A program made the translations under genes and the position numbers. Under the pieces are notes generated by a model. The model was given only the letters and a program-made list of their open reading frames with translations, was not told where the DNA came from and made no database searches. 64,000 bases of DNA, from contig CALOBT010000031.1 of assembly GCA_942491575.1 (NCBI GenBank), positions 1,240,001-1,304,000 on the forward strand, in the 5' to 3' direction. The stretch comes from CAZHNW01 sp942491575 (lineage in GTDB: Bacteria > Spirochaetota > UBA4802 > UBA5550). Position 1 is the stretch's first letter; each line of letters begins with the position of its first letter. Below are positions 27,711 to 36,594 of the stretch, in pieces.

Positions 27711-28859
27711 TTGCAAATTCCATTCCACAGACCATATATAACTGAAGATGAAGTCAATGCCGCAGCAGAGTCAATACGAAAGGGTTGGCTTACTATGGGG
27801 GAAAAGACTTTTGATTTCGAAGAGCAGTTTAAATTATATACAGGCTCTGCGGAAGCTGTTGCTGTTAATTCCTGTACTGCAGCTCTGCACCTGGCATTTT
27901 TATGTATTGATCTTCAGAAGGGTGATGAAGTAATAATGCCGGCAATGACCTTTGTGGCAACAGCAGAAGTTGTGAGATATTTTGATGCGGTACCGGTCCT
28001 GGTGGATGTAGAGAAGGATTCACATCTCATCGATGTTTCCAAAATTGAGGAGAAGATAACAGAAAAAACAAGAGTCATCGTTCCCGTTCATTTTGCAGGA
28101 CAACCTGCGGATATGAATGAAATAATGAGTATTGCCCGAAAATATAATCTTTTTGTTATTGAAGATGCAGCTCATTCCCTGCCGGCAAGTTATTACAATC
28201 GTGTGATCGGATCAATCGGGGACATGACCTGTTTCAGTTTCTATGCTACCAAAACCCTGACCACCGGGGAAGGGGGCATGGTTACCACCAATAACACTGA
28301 GTGGGCTGAAAAAATGCGTATACTGCGGCTGCATGGAATATCAAAGGATGCATGGAAACGTTATTCCGGTGAAGGTTCCTGGGAATATGATGTTACAGAA
28401 GCCGGATTTAAATACAACACCACCGATATAAATTCCGCCATGGGAATTGAGCAGCTCAAAAAGCTCGATTTCATGCTTGAAAAAAGAAAATGTATCGCAG
28501 AAAAGTATGATCAGGCATTTAAAGATAATGACGCTCTGATTATGTATAAAATTAAAGAAAACAGGGAGTCTGCCTGGCATCTCTATCCCCTGAAACTCAA
28601 TTTAGATATACTTTCAATAACACGAAATCAATTCATTGAGGAGTTGAAGGAGAGGGGCATTAGTACAAGTGTACATTTTATTCCTCTTTATCGTTTCAGT
28701 TATTACCGTGACATGGGATTACCGGCGGAGGATTATCCTGCAAGTGAGTGGATCTTCGACAGGGTGGTTTCACTTCCGATTTTCCCCGGCATGGGTGATG
28801 ATGAAATTAGTTATGTAATCGATAATATTGTTGATGTTATAAGCTGTAATCGCAGATGA
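27711..28859 (+). CDS. DegT/DnrJ/EryC1/StrS nucleotide-sugar aminotransferase
   Basis: A 382-residue PLP enzyme. It starts at TTG 27711 (MQIPFHRPYITEDEV) behind AGAGGGA. NSCTAALHLA, PAMTFVATAEVVRYFDA, VIEDAAHSLPA and FSFYATKTLTTGEGGM with the PLP-binding Lys are the family blocks, and STSVHFIPLYRFSYYRD is the C-terminal substrate loop. It transfers an amino group to a 4-keto nucleotide sugar. With the dehydratase at 25959 it forms the first two steps to a UDP-4-amino-4,6-dideoxy sugar such as the bacillosamine or pseudaminate precursors (inference); no N-acetyltransferase is seen here. Confidence 0.93.
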   Translation: MQIPFHRPYITEDEVNAAAESIRKGWLTMGEKTFDFEEQFKLYTGSAEAVAVNSCTAALHLAFLCIDLQKGDEVIMPAMTFVATAEVVRYFDAVPVLVDVEKDSHLIDVSKIEEKITEKTRVIVPVHFAGQPADMNEIMSIARKYNLFVIEDAAHSLPASYYNRVIGSIGDMTCFSFYATKTLTTGEGGMVTTNNTEWAEKMRILRLHGISKDAWKRYSGEGSWEYDVTEAGFKYNTTDINSAMGIEQLKKLDFMLEKRKCIAEKYDQAFKDNDALIMYKIKENRESAWHLYPLKLNLDILSITRNQFIEELKERGISTSVHFIPLYRFSYYRDMGLPAEDYPASEWIFDRVVSLPIFPGMGDDEISYVIDNIVDVISCNRR

Positions 28860-29082
28860 AAAAAATAAGTGTTTAAACTTTACAACTGTGTATGTGAATC
28901 TGCCTATTATCGAATTAGTGTATTTTTGAAATGGAGGAACATTACGCATTAAGTTGATTGGCTTTGAGCCTCAAAATTTCAACAATTACTGTTTTTTGGA
29001 CACAGGATTACATTTTTTTTTCACTGGACATTATACCGGCAAAAGACTATCTTTTATTTTATTCTATAAAGGGAGTAGCGAC

Positions 29083-29661
29083 ATGGCTTTGGCCGTTAAG
29101 CTTAACAAAAAATACACATATGCAGATTACCTCACATGGCCCGCCGAGGAACGTTGGGAATTGATCGAAGGCGTTCCGTATGATATGTCTCCGGCACCAT
29201 CCCCCGGACATCAGGAGGTGCTTGTATCTCTTGTTCTCCTTTTGGGGCCATTTTTTAAAAGTAAACCATGTCGTATTTATCCAGCCCCATTTGATGTACG
29301 TTTTGGGAATACTTCCGATGAAAAGATTGAAACAGTCCTTCAGCCGGATCTTTCTATTGTTTGCGATAAAAGCAAAATAGACAAAAAGGGCTGTAACGGA
29401 GCCCCCGATCTGGTCGTAGAGATATTATCTCCCTCTACCGCGTACAAGGATCAGACAGAAAAATTAAAGCTCTATGAGAAATATGGCGTAAAAGAATATT
29501 GGATTGTAAATCCCGAAACGCAGGTAATACAGGTCTTTGTTTATAATGGCAGTTTTTTTGAAAAGCCGGGCTATTACAGGGCAGAAGATTCATTTGCAAG
29601 TTCTGTTTTCAGCGGTCTGGAAATAAGCCTGCCGGAGGTTTTTACTGCAAATCAGGAATAA
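29083..29661 (+). CDS. Uma2-family PD-(D/E)XK nuclease
   Basis: A 192-residue DUF820/Uma2 protein. The start at ATG 29083 follows AAAGGGAG; an upstream ATG at 28954 would add a segment unlike the family. ERWELIEGVPYDMSPAPSPGHQEVL opens the fold with the conserved E and PsP-H, VLQPDLSIVCD and GAPDLVVEILSPSTA supply the D and E of the nuclease core, and DQTEKLKLYEKYGVKEYWIV the Lys region. Biological role unknown; members are spread widely as multicopy genes, often mobile. Confidence 0.9.
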   Translation: MALAVKLNKKYTYADYLTWPAEERWELIEGVPYDMSPAPSPGHQEVLVSLVLLLGPFFKSKPCRIYPAPFDVRFGNTSDEKIETVLQPDLSIVCDKSKIDKKGCNGAPDLVVEILSPSTAYKDQTEKLKLYEKYGVKEYWIVNPETQVIQVFVYNGSFFEKPGYYRAEDSFASSVFSGLEISLPEVFTANQE

Positions 29662-29758
29662 TGTCCTGTCGTCAGCCGTTAGACTTGTCAAAAATTCTTC
29701 TTGCTTTTACTTCCCCCCATAATCAAAAATACATATATTTCAGGTACAGGACTATATC

Positions 29759-30904
29759 ATGATTTCAAAACGTGCGGAACAGGTAACATCATTTCTGGTC
29801 ATGGACGTTATGGCCAGGGCAAAAGAACTCGAGAAGGCGGGTGAACACGTTATTCACCTTGAGGTGGGGGAACCCGACTTCGATACCCCCGAGGTGATCC
29901 GCGAGGCGGCAATCAGGGGGATTCGTTCCGGCAGTACTCACTATACCCATGCCATGGGTATGATCGAGCTTCGTGAAGCTATTTGTGAATATTATTTCAA
30001 CCAGTACAGGGTGAAGATTTCCCCGGAGCAGATTCTGGTTACCTCCGGTACGTCACCTGCGATGCTTATGATGATGCTTGCCCTTGTTGAGAAGGGTGAG
30101 GAAGTCATACTCTCCAACCCGCACTATGCCTGTTATCCAAATTTTGTCGAGGCGGCAGGGGGAAGGGTTGTAGACATAAAGACCCGCCCTGAGGACGGTT
30201 TTCAATACCGGCCGGAAGATATCCGCAGTGCCCTCTCTGATAAAACCCGGGGGATACTCATTAACTCCCCTTCGAATCCTACGGGAATCGTTATGACGGA
30301 AGAAAATCTGAAGGCCATGGCGCAATTCGATGACCAGTACATTGTTTCAGATGAAATATATCATGGACTGGTCTATGAGGGAAAGGCGCACTCAATCCTT
30401 GAGTATACCGATAGGGCCTTCGTGGTGAATGGATTTTCCAAGCTTTATGCCATGACGGGGTGGCGTCTCGGGTATTTGATTTTTCCTTCGGAGTTTTCCG
30501 CTGCCCTTGAACGGATTCACCAGAACTTTATGATCTCTGCAAACAGCTTCGTCCAGGAAGCCGGAATTGCCGCCCTCAGGGAAGCGGGGCCTGATGTTGA
30601 AAAGATGACTAAAACATATAACGAACGGAGAATTTACATGATTTCCCGGCTTCGTCAGCTTGGGCTGAAAATTCATGTGGAACCCACAGGTGCCTTTTAT
30701 GTCTTTGCGGACGCACGTGATTTCTGCAGGGATTCGTATAATGAAGCCTTCAATATTCTTGATACCGTTAAGGTGGGAGTAACTCCCGGAGTTGATTTCG
30801 GGTCGGGTGGGGAAGGTTTCCTCCGTTTTTCCTATGCGAACAGTCTGGATAATATCAAAGAGGGCCTGAACAGGTTGGAAAAGTATCTGGAAAATAGAAG
30901 ATGA
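29759..30904 (+). CDS. Class I/II aminotransferase (aspartate aminotransferase-like)
   Basis: A 381-residue fold-type I PLP enzyme. HLEVGEPDFDTPEVI, SGSTHYTHAMGMIELREAI, VTSGTSPAMLMMMLAL, LINSPSNPTGIVM, YIVSDEIYHGLVYEG and NGFSKLYAMTGWRLGYLIFP with the PLP Lys form the standard series. It probably transaminates an aspartate- or aromatic-type substrate with 2-oxoglutarate, but the specificity cannot be fixed. It stands as a single gene between a nuclease and an ATPase. Confidence 0.9.
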   Translation: MISKRAEQVTSFLVMDVMARAKELEKAGEHVIHLEVGEPDFDTPEVIREAAIRGIRSGSTHYTHAMGMIELREAICEYYFNQYRVKISPEQILVTSGTSPAMLMMMLALVEKGEEVILSNPHYACYPNFVEAAGGRVVDIKTRPEDGFQYRPEDIRSALSDKTRGILINSPSNPTGIVMTEENLKAMAQFDDQYIVSDEIYHGLVYEGKAHSILEYTDRAFVVNGFSKLYAMTGWRLGYLIFPSEFSAALERIHQNFMISANSFVQEAGIAALREAGPDVEKMTKTYNERRIYMISRLRQLGLKIHVEPTGAFYVFADARDFCRDSYNEAFNILDTVKVGVTPGVDFGSGGEGFLRFSYANSLDNIKEGLNRLEKYLENRR

Positions 30905-30929
30905 TTTTTATGTAAATTGAAAAAAATAA

Positions 30930-30958
30930 TTGCAAATTACATAAAAAGTTGCTATCTT
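30930..30958 (+). promoter_or_regulatory. Promoter next to the ATPase start codon
   Basis: TTGCAA (30930-30935), 17 bases, then TATCTT (30953-30958). The ATG follows only six bases after the -10, so a start seven bases downstream would give a leaderless message. No ribosome site lies before the ATG. Confidence 0.45.
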
Positions 30959-30964
30959 TAATAT

Positions 30965-32155
30965 ATGAAACCATATATTCCTCGCAATCTCGAAACAGTG
31001 ATCAGGGAAGCGGTCAGGCAGTTTCCTGTTATTGGGCTTACCGGTCCAAGACAAACTGGGAAATCAACATTGCTGCAGCATCTTTTCCCTGGTTATGAAT
31101 ACTTTACCTTTGATGACCCGGTATTAAGGGCTTCTGCAATTGATGATCCTGGGATGTTTATTAACAATATATCAGGTGAAACAATAATTGATGAAATTCA
31201 GTATGTCCCTGAGCTACTGCCATATATAAAAATTGCTGTAGACAGAAATCGCGCTGATTCAGGCCAGTTTTTATTAACCGGTTCACAACCCTTTAGTTTG
31301 ATGGAGGGATTGTCCGAATCATTATCCGGCAGGATTGCACTTTTTGAACTTCTCGGTTTTTCTGCGGAGGAAGTTCCGGTATTGTCAGGTACGCCAGTTT
31401 CTGATAATTTGTTTCAGAAACTGTTAATCGGTTTTTATCCTGATCCAGCCGTGCATGGTGTATCTCCACAATTTTTTTATCCTTCATATGTACAGACTTA
31501 TCTTGAAAGGGATATTCGCCAGGTCAGGTCTGTGCATGATCTCTCGTTGTTTCAGAATTTTTTAGAGCTGCTGGCTGCAAGATCAGGTTCCCTGTTAAAT
31601 CTTTCCGAAGTTGCCCGGGATTGCGGGATTAGTCACGCTACTGCCCAGCAGTGGCTGTCTCTCCTTGAGAGTACACGAATTATCTATCTATTGCGCCCAT
31701 ACTATAAAAATATTACCAAACGTACTGTAAAGAGTCCCAAAATATATTTTACCGATACCGGGCTGTTGAGTTATATTCTCAGGTATTCTGACAGCAAAAC
31801 ACTCATGACGGGGCCAATGGCGGGGAATATTTTTGAAACATTTGTAATCAATGAAATTGTAAAATTCAGATTTAATTATGCGAAAAACTTCGAGCTTTAT
31901 TTTTATCGAGATTCAAATGGTAATGAAATTGATTGTGTAATTGATACTGGTTTGCATCTTATCCTTCTGGAAATAAAGATGCGTACTACAATAAAGGAGA
32001 AACACGTATCATCTTTGAGTAAATTTCCTTTAGATACACCGGGGCTGAGTCGTTTCATTGTCAGTTTTTGGGAGCACAACACAACTGTATTATCTGACGT
32101 TGTGAATATACCCTGGTGGAATTTGTCTGAATTTTTGCATGAACAGATTCCGTAA
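30965..32155 (+). CDS. ATPase with DUF4143 domain
   Basis: A 396-residue AAA-type protein. Walker A is GLTGPRQTGKSTLLQHLF (residues about 22-39), Walker B TIIDEIQYVPELLPYIKI, and the arginine/sensor region FLLTGSQPFSLMEGLSESL. The C-terminal half is the DUF4143 domain: YVQTYLERDIRQV, LLNLSEVARDCGISHATAQQWLSLLEST (winged helix) and a PD-(D/E)XK-like NEIDCVIDTGLHLILLEIK core. Function is unknown; families of such genes vary in copy number and have been discussed as mobile or defence-linked. It appears to be transcribed from its own promoter without a leader. Confidence 0.9.
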   Translation: MKPYIPRNLETVIREAVRQFPVIGLTGPRQTGKSTLLQHLFPGYEYFTFDDPVLRASAIDDPGMFINNISGETIIDEIQYVPELLPYIKIAVDRNRADSGQFLLTGSQPFSLMEGLSESLSGRIALFELLGFSAEEVPVLSGTPVSDNLFQKLLIGFYPDPAVHGVSPQFFYPSYVQTYLERDIRQVRSVHDLSLFQNFLELLAARSGSLLNLSEVARDCGISHATAQQWLSLLESTRIIYLLRPYYKNITKRTVKSPKIYFTDTGLLSYILRYSDSKTLMTGPMAGNIFETFVINEIVKFRFNYAKNFELYFYRDSNGNEIDCVIDTGLHLILLEIKMRTTIKEKHVSSLSKFPLDTPGLSRFIVSFWEHNTTVLSDVVNIPWWNLSEFLHEQIP

Positions 32156-32170
32156 TGAGGTAATCGATTC

Positions 32171-32196
32171 TTCCACTGGCATTGATGCCAGTGGAA
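32171..32196. terminator. Palindrome between convergent genes
   Basis: TTCCACTGGCAT and its exact complement form a 12-bp stem around a two-base loop, 15 bases after the ATPase stop and 28 before the end of the lipoprotein gene on the other strand. No U-tract follows immediately. Likely a shared terminator-like structure. Confidence 0.5.
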
Positions 32197-32223
32197 TCAT
32201 ATGAACTTTATTACAAATTTAAA

Positions 32224-32751
32224 TTAATAAATATCTACCGCTGCAAATCCGCTGACAGAAATCAGCGATGTATGGTCCTCATAATCGGCAGGCAAAGTAT
32301 CTCCGTAATATTCCGGGACATCGGGATCTGACCACTCACTCTTCGGCTTCTTGTCGAATTTATAGAGGGCAACCCTGAAATAATATTCTCCCTCGTTGGT
32401 ACTGTCTGGTAAAACTGCAATCAATGCAGGTGAGGCTGCTATGGTTGTAAATGAAACTACTATGTCAGGCAACGAGTCGCTGATATCTATATTTGCTGCA
32501 ACGACTTCATAATTTCCGTATTCATCCCATGCATAACGAGTCATATATACTTCGTATCCTGCAAACTGATCAGAGCTGCTGGTTTCGTCCCAGGTGACAG
32601 TAACCGTGTCTGTCCCATTGTACGTTGCATCAATGGAGAAGGCTGCCCTGTTGGTGATGGCCCCCTCGACCAGGTCCATTCCATAGGAACATCCTGAAAG
32701 TGTTGCCGCTGTGATCATTAAAGCTATATAAAAAATATTTCTGATATTCAT
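32224..32751 (-). CDS. Putative lipoprotein with fibronectin-III-like domain
   Basis: A 175-residue protein with a lipoprotein signal: MNIRNIFYIALMITAATLSGC, lipobox LSGC with Cys 21. The body has the beta-strand pattern of a single fibronectin type III domain: TVTVTWDETSSSDQFAGYEVYMTR in the middle and EYYFRVALYKFDKKPKSEWS towards the end. Probably anchored in an outer or inner membrane leaflet; no known function. Its start overlaps the end of the outer-membrane protein gene upstream by four bases, so the two form an operon. Confidence 0.75.
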   Translation of the reverse strand: MNIRNIFYIALMITAATLSGCSYGMDLVEGAITNRAAFSIDATYNGTDTVTVTWDETSSSDQFAGYEVYMTRYAWDEYGNYEVVAANIDISDSLPDIVVSFTTIAASPALIAVLPDSTNEGEYYFRVALYKFDKKPKSEWSDPDVPEYYGDTLPADYEDHTSLISVSGFAAVDIY

Positions 32752-34059
32752 TGTAAACTTCCTCCCTCTTTTTTCGCCTTCTTAAATGTCCAGAAATTCA
32801 TAGACACATTGAATTCCCATTCAAGGGCAAATTTATCAACGGTCTCTACAAGTTTGTCCAGTTCGTCAGCATCATTGTAGGCGACCCTCAGAGCCGTTCC
32901 GAAATACTCAGTTTCCCATGACACGGACATGAAGGCCCCGTGTGCCCTGTACCGGCTGTCATCGGTGTGGTAGATCATTGCGGGATCCCAGAATGTGCTG
33001 TAGCCCACGGTAGTAAGAAGCTTCTGGGTGGGGTTCGCGTGAAAAATGTCGTAGGCTACGCCAAATTTGAATTTTCTCAATGGATTGAATGATACCCTTT
33101 CGTTACTCCAGCGTTTCAGGTACATGTCCTCGGTGACCCATTGAAATTCAACGTCAGCTGTGAGGTAGATCATGTCGAAGAGATTTTCTTCCAGCATCAT
33201 TTTAAATATGTAGAGGTTTGCAGAATCTTTTTTCTCGCCAGGAACATAAACGTCCTTCACCCAGACAGGATCATAGGCCTCGTCATTGAAGAGGCCTATC
33301 TGTTTATAGCCGAGAGTAACGTTGGGTATCAGGGTGGAGAGCTTCTTCAGAAAAATATTGACCAGTTTGTTTATATTAAGATCTATTTCAAGGGATTCCA
33401 ACTCGCTTTCCCTCAGCATAAACTTGTTGTCGAGAAAACCGAGTACATTTGAAGCAATGAACCAGCGGTATTTGAGTCCCGCAGAATTGAAGTAATCCAT
33501 GGTTCCATCGTCATTGGGTTCAACAATATTATTCATGAGAAGACCCCCGTGAAAAAATACATAGGGTTTCCACACGAATGATGCCGCGAAGATATCATCA
33601 AAGAATTGCGCATACTTGTAATCAGTGATGGTTTCACTTCCTGCAGAACCGCGATCGAGGGTGGCAGCACGAGTCAGGCCGTAATGATAGCCCACTGTGG
33701 AAATTCCCACCTGTATATCACTCCCTTCCGATTCCTTTCCCGGTTCAGGCTGACCACTGGTACATGTAAGTAAAACCGCCATAGGTCCGGATAAGGCGCA
33801 TATCTACTGCTTTTTTATCCCCGGTAAGCCGGTCAACGGTGTAGATTTTAAAGCCGGGAACCCAGTTTATCTTACCGAAGAAGTCAAAGTTCCAGTTGTT
33901 GTCTTCGATAAGTTTCCAACGCTGAAAGAAAAGGCCCTGGATACTTTCGCTGCGGGCTACCGCATTGTGTAGAGTTGAAGCATCATAAGCTACAGGATAG
34001 CCGGTCGTGGAAAACATGATCATAAATGCCGCAATTGGCAAAAATAAGTAATTTTTCAT
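32748..34059 (-). pseudogene. Frameshifted outer-membrane-type protein
   Basis: Two frames make one protein. The 5' part (from ATG 34059) encodes MKNYLFLPIAAFMIMFSTTG, a Sec signal peptide, and ends RTYGGFTYMYQWSA followed by TGA at 33745. The 3' part, open from 33782 to 32748, continues GKESEGSDIQVGISTVGYHYGL and alternating strands rich in aromatic residues (YRWFIASNVLGF, FNPLRKFKFGVAYDI) to a C-terminal tail. The overlap is about 38 bases. A one-base slip there would fuse them into about 430 residues. Frameshift or sequencing error cannot be told apart. Family not recognised; beta-barrel is inferred. Confidence 0.6.
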
Positions 34060-34090
34060 TGGATGATACCTGAGTTTGTGATTTTTAAGT

Positions 34091-34119
34091 ATTATAGTCG
34101 CAAAAATAAGCCCGGTCAA
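34091..34119 (-). promoter_or_regulatory. Promoter of the outer-membrane protein / lipoprotein operon
   Basis: On the minus strand TTGACC (34119-34114) is followed by 17 bases and a consensus TATAAT (34096-34091), about 30 bases before the ATG at 34059. Spacing and -10 are ideal. Confidence 0.75.
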
Positions 34120-34342
34120 ATATTAATTATATTAAAAACACTTTACAAAATAGATTGCCAAATGTAATTTCAGAAAATCAGCAAATTGTCAGCTGTTGGG
34201 CTAATTCTGCCGTTGAAGTTGAATATTTTCAGGCAATCACCTGGAAGAAGAGTGCCGATACAACAGAATAAACTGAATCCACGCATTTTCAATATACAAT
34301 TAACTTGTGGAGCTGAGATTACTGGATCTTTAGGAGGACATG

Positions 34343-36448
34343 ATGTTAAAAGAGTACAAAACTGACCAAATCAGGAATGTTGCCATTATAGGTCACGGTC
34401 AGACTGGAAAGTCAACACTCCTCGATGCTATGCTTTTCGCGGGCGGTCAGCTGGACAAAATGGGAAGCCAGAATGCCGGTACGCTGGTATCCGATTTCGA
34501 TGAAGATGAGAAGAACCGGAAAATTTCAATTCGCAGCGCCATGGCATTTTTGGAAATGGATGGCGTTAAAATAAATATTCTGGATACTCCCGGAACATCT
34601 GATTTTGTTGGAGAGTCACGTGCCGCCCTTCAGGCTGCTGAATGTGCTGTTCTGGTTGTTGATTCAGTTGATGGCGTTCAGATCGAAACAGAAAAATGGT
34701 GGAGATACCTGAAAGAGAATAATATCCCCCGGATTATCTTTGTGAATAAAATGGACAAGGAACGGGCCAATTATTCTAACGTTATCGAAAACCTGAAAAC
34801 CAATCTGGGAGTAAATGTTGCTTCTCTCTGTATCCCCCATGGTGAGGGAGATGCCTTCTCCGGAGTGGCAGATATAATTGATATGAAACTCATTACTCCG
34901 AAGGGTGACGGTAAACAGGTTACCGTAGGTGACATCCCCGGAGATCTTGCCGATCAGGCTGAAGACGAAAGGATGAACCTGATTGAACTCGCCGCCGAGG
35001 CCGATGATGACCTGATCGAGAAATTTCTTGAAGGTGAAGAACTGACTGATGAGGAAATCAGAAACGGACTGAAGGCTCAGCTGAAAGATGCAAAGCTGAC
35101 TACGGTTATATGCGGCTCAGCTGAGAAGGTTATAGGTATTAAAAATCTTCTCCGTGTAATTAAAGATTTTGCACCGGCACCTGAACTTGGCAAAGAATAC
35201 CATGGTCTGGAGCAGGGAAAGAATGCAGCTGAAAAAACTATTACCAGTGCCGCTGACGGTCCGGTTGTTGCGGTAGTTCTCAAAACCTATATTGATCAGT
35301 ACGCAGGGCGATTCAATTATCTGAAGGTTATATCCGGTGAACTTAATCCCGATACCGACGTAATTAACGTACGTCTCAATGCCAAAGAGCGTGTCAGCAA
35401 AATTTTCACCATGGTGGGAAACAAGCAGCATGATATGCCGAAAATTTGTGCCGGAGACATTGGTGTCGTCGTTAAACTCGAAAAAGTCACCACGAAAGAT
35501 ACTCTCTGTGATGCTGCCAACCTTATCAATCTGAAGGTTATAGATCTGCCCAGTCCCCTCTTCTCATATGCGATTGAGCCGGTAAATAAAGGTGATGTCG
35601 ATAAAATCGGTCAGTTTTTTCACAAGGTTACCGATGAAAATCCTACTGTCACCTATGCCTATAACGCTGAGACCCGGGAAACGGTACTTTCCGGTATGGG
35701 GGAAATGCAGCTTTCCATTATTCTTGAAGAATTGAAAGAAAAGAACAGGCTGGAAGTTATTACCCACGAACCGAGGGTTCCCTACCGTGAGACCATTACT
35801 AAAAAGGTAGAATCACAGTACCGTCACAAGAAACAATCCGGTGGTCACGGCCAGTTCGGGGAAGTTTATATCCGTATGGAGCCCCTGGCCCGCGGTGAAG
35901 GCTTTAAATTCTCAGAATCAATTTTCGGCGGTTCCGTACCGAAGCAGTATATACCGGGTGTTGAAAAGGGTATCAACGAGGCCCTTGAGGCTGGAGTGCT
36001 GGGGAAGTTCCCCGTTGTTGATGTCGCTGTAGATCTATTTGACGGAAAACATCATGATGTTGACTCTTCCGAAATGGCATTCAAAATCGCCGCGCGCTAT
36101 GCCTTCAAGCAGGGAATGGAACAGGGTGGGCCGCAGCTCCTTGAACCGGTTATGGATGTAAAGGTCTTTGTCGACAAAGACTTCATGGGAGACGTACTCA
36201 GTGATGTTACGAGCCGCCGTGGAAGGGTTCAGGGAATGGACAGTGCAGAAGATTCCGGTGGAAATGTTTCCGTTATCCGGGCAAAGGTTCCTCTTTCTGA
36301 AATGCTCAGGTATACCATTGATCTCCGGTCAATGACCCAGGGCAAGGCATCATTTGAAATGACCTTCTCTCATTACGATCCCGTTTCAGGACGTGACGCG
36401 GAAAATGTTATTGCGGCCCGTAAAAAGCAGCTGGAAGAAATCGAATAG
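34343..36448 (+). CDS. Elongation factor G paralogue (EF-G2-like)
   Basis: A 701-residue translational GTPase with the five EF-G domains. The P-loop reads GHGQTGKST (residues about 17-25) instead of the AHIDAGKTT of canonical EF-G; DTPGTSDFVGESRAAL is G3 and FVNKMDKERANY is G4. The switch I segment is short. Domain IV has RHKKQSGGHGQFGEVYIRMEP and the late part SDVTSRRGRVQGMD and PLSEMLRYTIDLRSMTQGKASF. The altered P-loop and short switch I mark it as an EF-G2-type paralogue; in spirochaetes such a second EF-G is known to split translocation and ribosome recycling. I start at the second ATG, five bases after AGGAGG; ATG 34340 is too close. Confidence 0.85.
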   Translation: MLKEYKTDQIRNVAIIGHGQTGKSTLLDAMLFAGGQLDKMGSQNAGTLVSDFDEDEKNRKISIRSAMAFLEMDGVKINILDTPGTSDFVGESRAALQAAECAVLVVDSVDGVQIETEKWWRYLKENNIPRIIFVNKMDKERANYSNVIENLKTNLGVNVASLCIPHGEGDAFSGVADIIDMKLITPKGDGKQVTVGDIPGDLADQAEDERMNLIELAAEADDDLIEKFLEGEELTDEEIRNGLKAQLKDAKLTTVICGSAEKVIGIKNLLRVIKDFAPAPELGKEYHGLEQGKNAAEKTITSAADGPVVAVVLKTYIDQYAGRFNYLKVISGELNPDTDVINVRLNAKERVSKIFTMVGNKQHDMPKICAGDIGVVVKLEKVTTKDTLCDAANLINLKVIDLPSPLFSYAIEPVNKGDVDKIGQFFHKVTDENPTVTYAYNAETRETVLSGMGEMQLSIILEELKEKNRLEVITHEPRVPYRETITKKVESQYRHKKQSGGHGQFGEVYIRMEPLARGEGFKFSESIFGGSVPKQYIPGVEKGINEALEAGVLGKFPVVDVAVDLFDGKHHDVDSSEMAFKIAARYAFKQGMEQGGPQLLEPVMDVKVFVDKDFMGDVLSDVTSRRGRVQGMDSAEDSGGNVSVIRAKVPLSEMLRYTIDLRSMTQGKASFEMTFSHYDPVSGRDAENVIAARKKQLEEIE

Positions 36449-36482
36449 TACTATCTAGGCAAGAAGCCGGAATGCGAAAGAA

Positions 36483-36514
36483 CCGAAAGCGACATTAGCC
36501 AATGTCGCTTTCGG
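36483..36514 (+). terminator. Hairpin after the EF-G gene, GACATT family
   Basis: CCGAAAGCGACATT and its exact complement form a perfect 14-bp stem around AGCC. The flanks GCGAAAG and CTTCGCAC could extend it. The core GACATT-N4-AATGTC recurs at other gene ends in the window. Confidence 0.75.
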
Positions 36515-36594
36515 CTTCGCACGTTTATTTATATGTAACTTTTTACCGAATTCCACCCATACTTTACCATAAAAAGATCATTCTTCAAGGTGAA

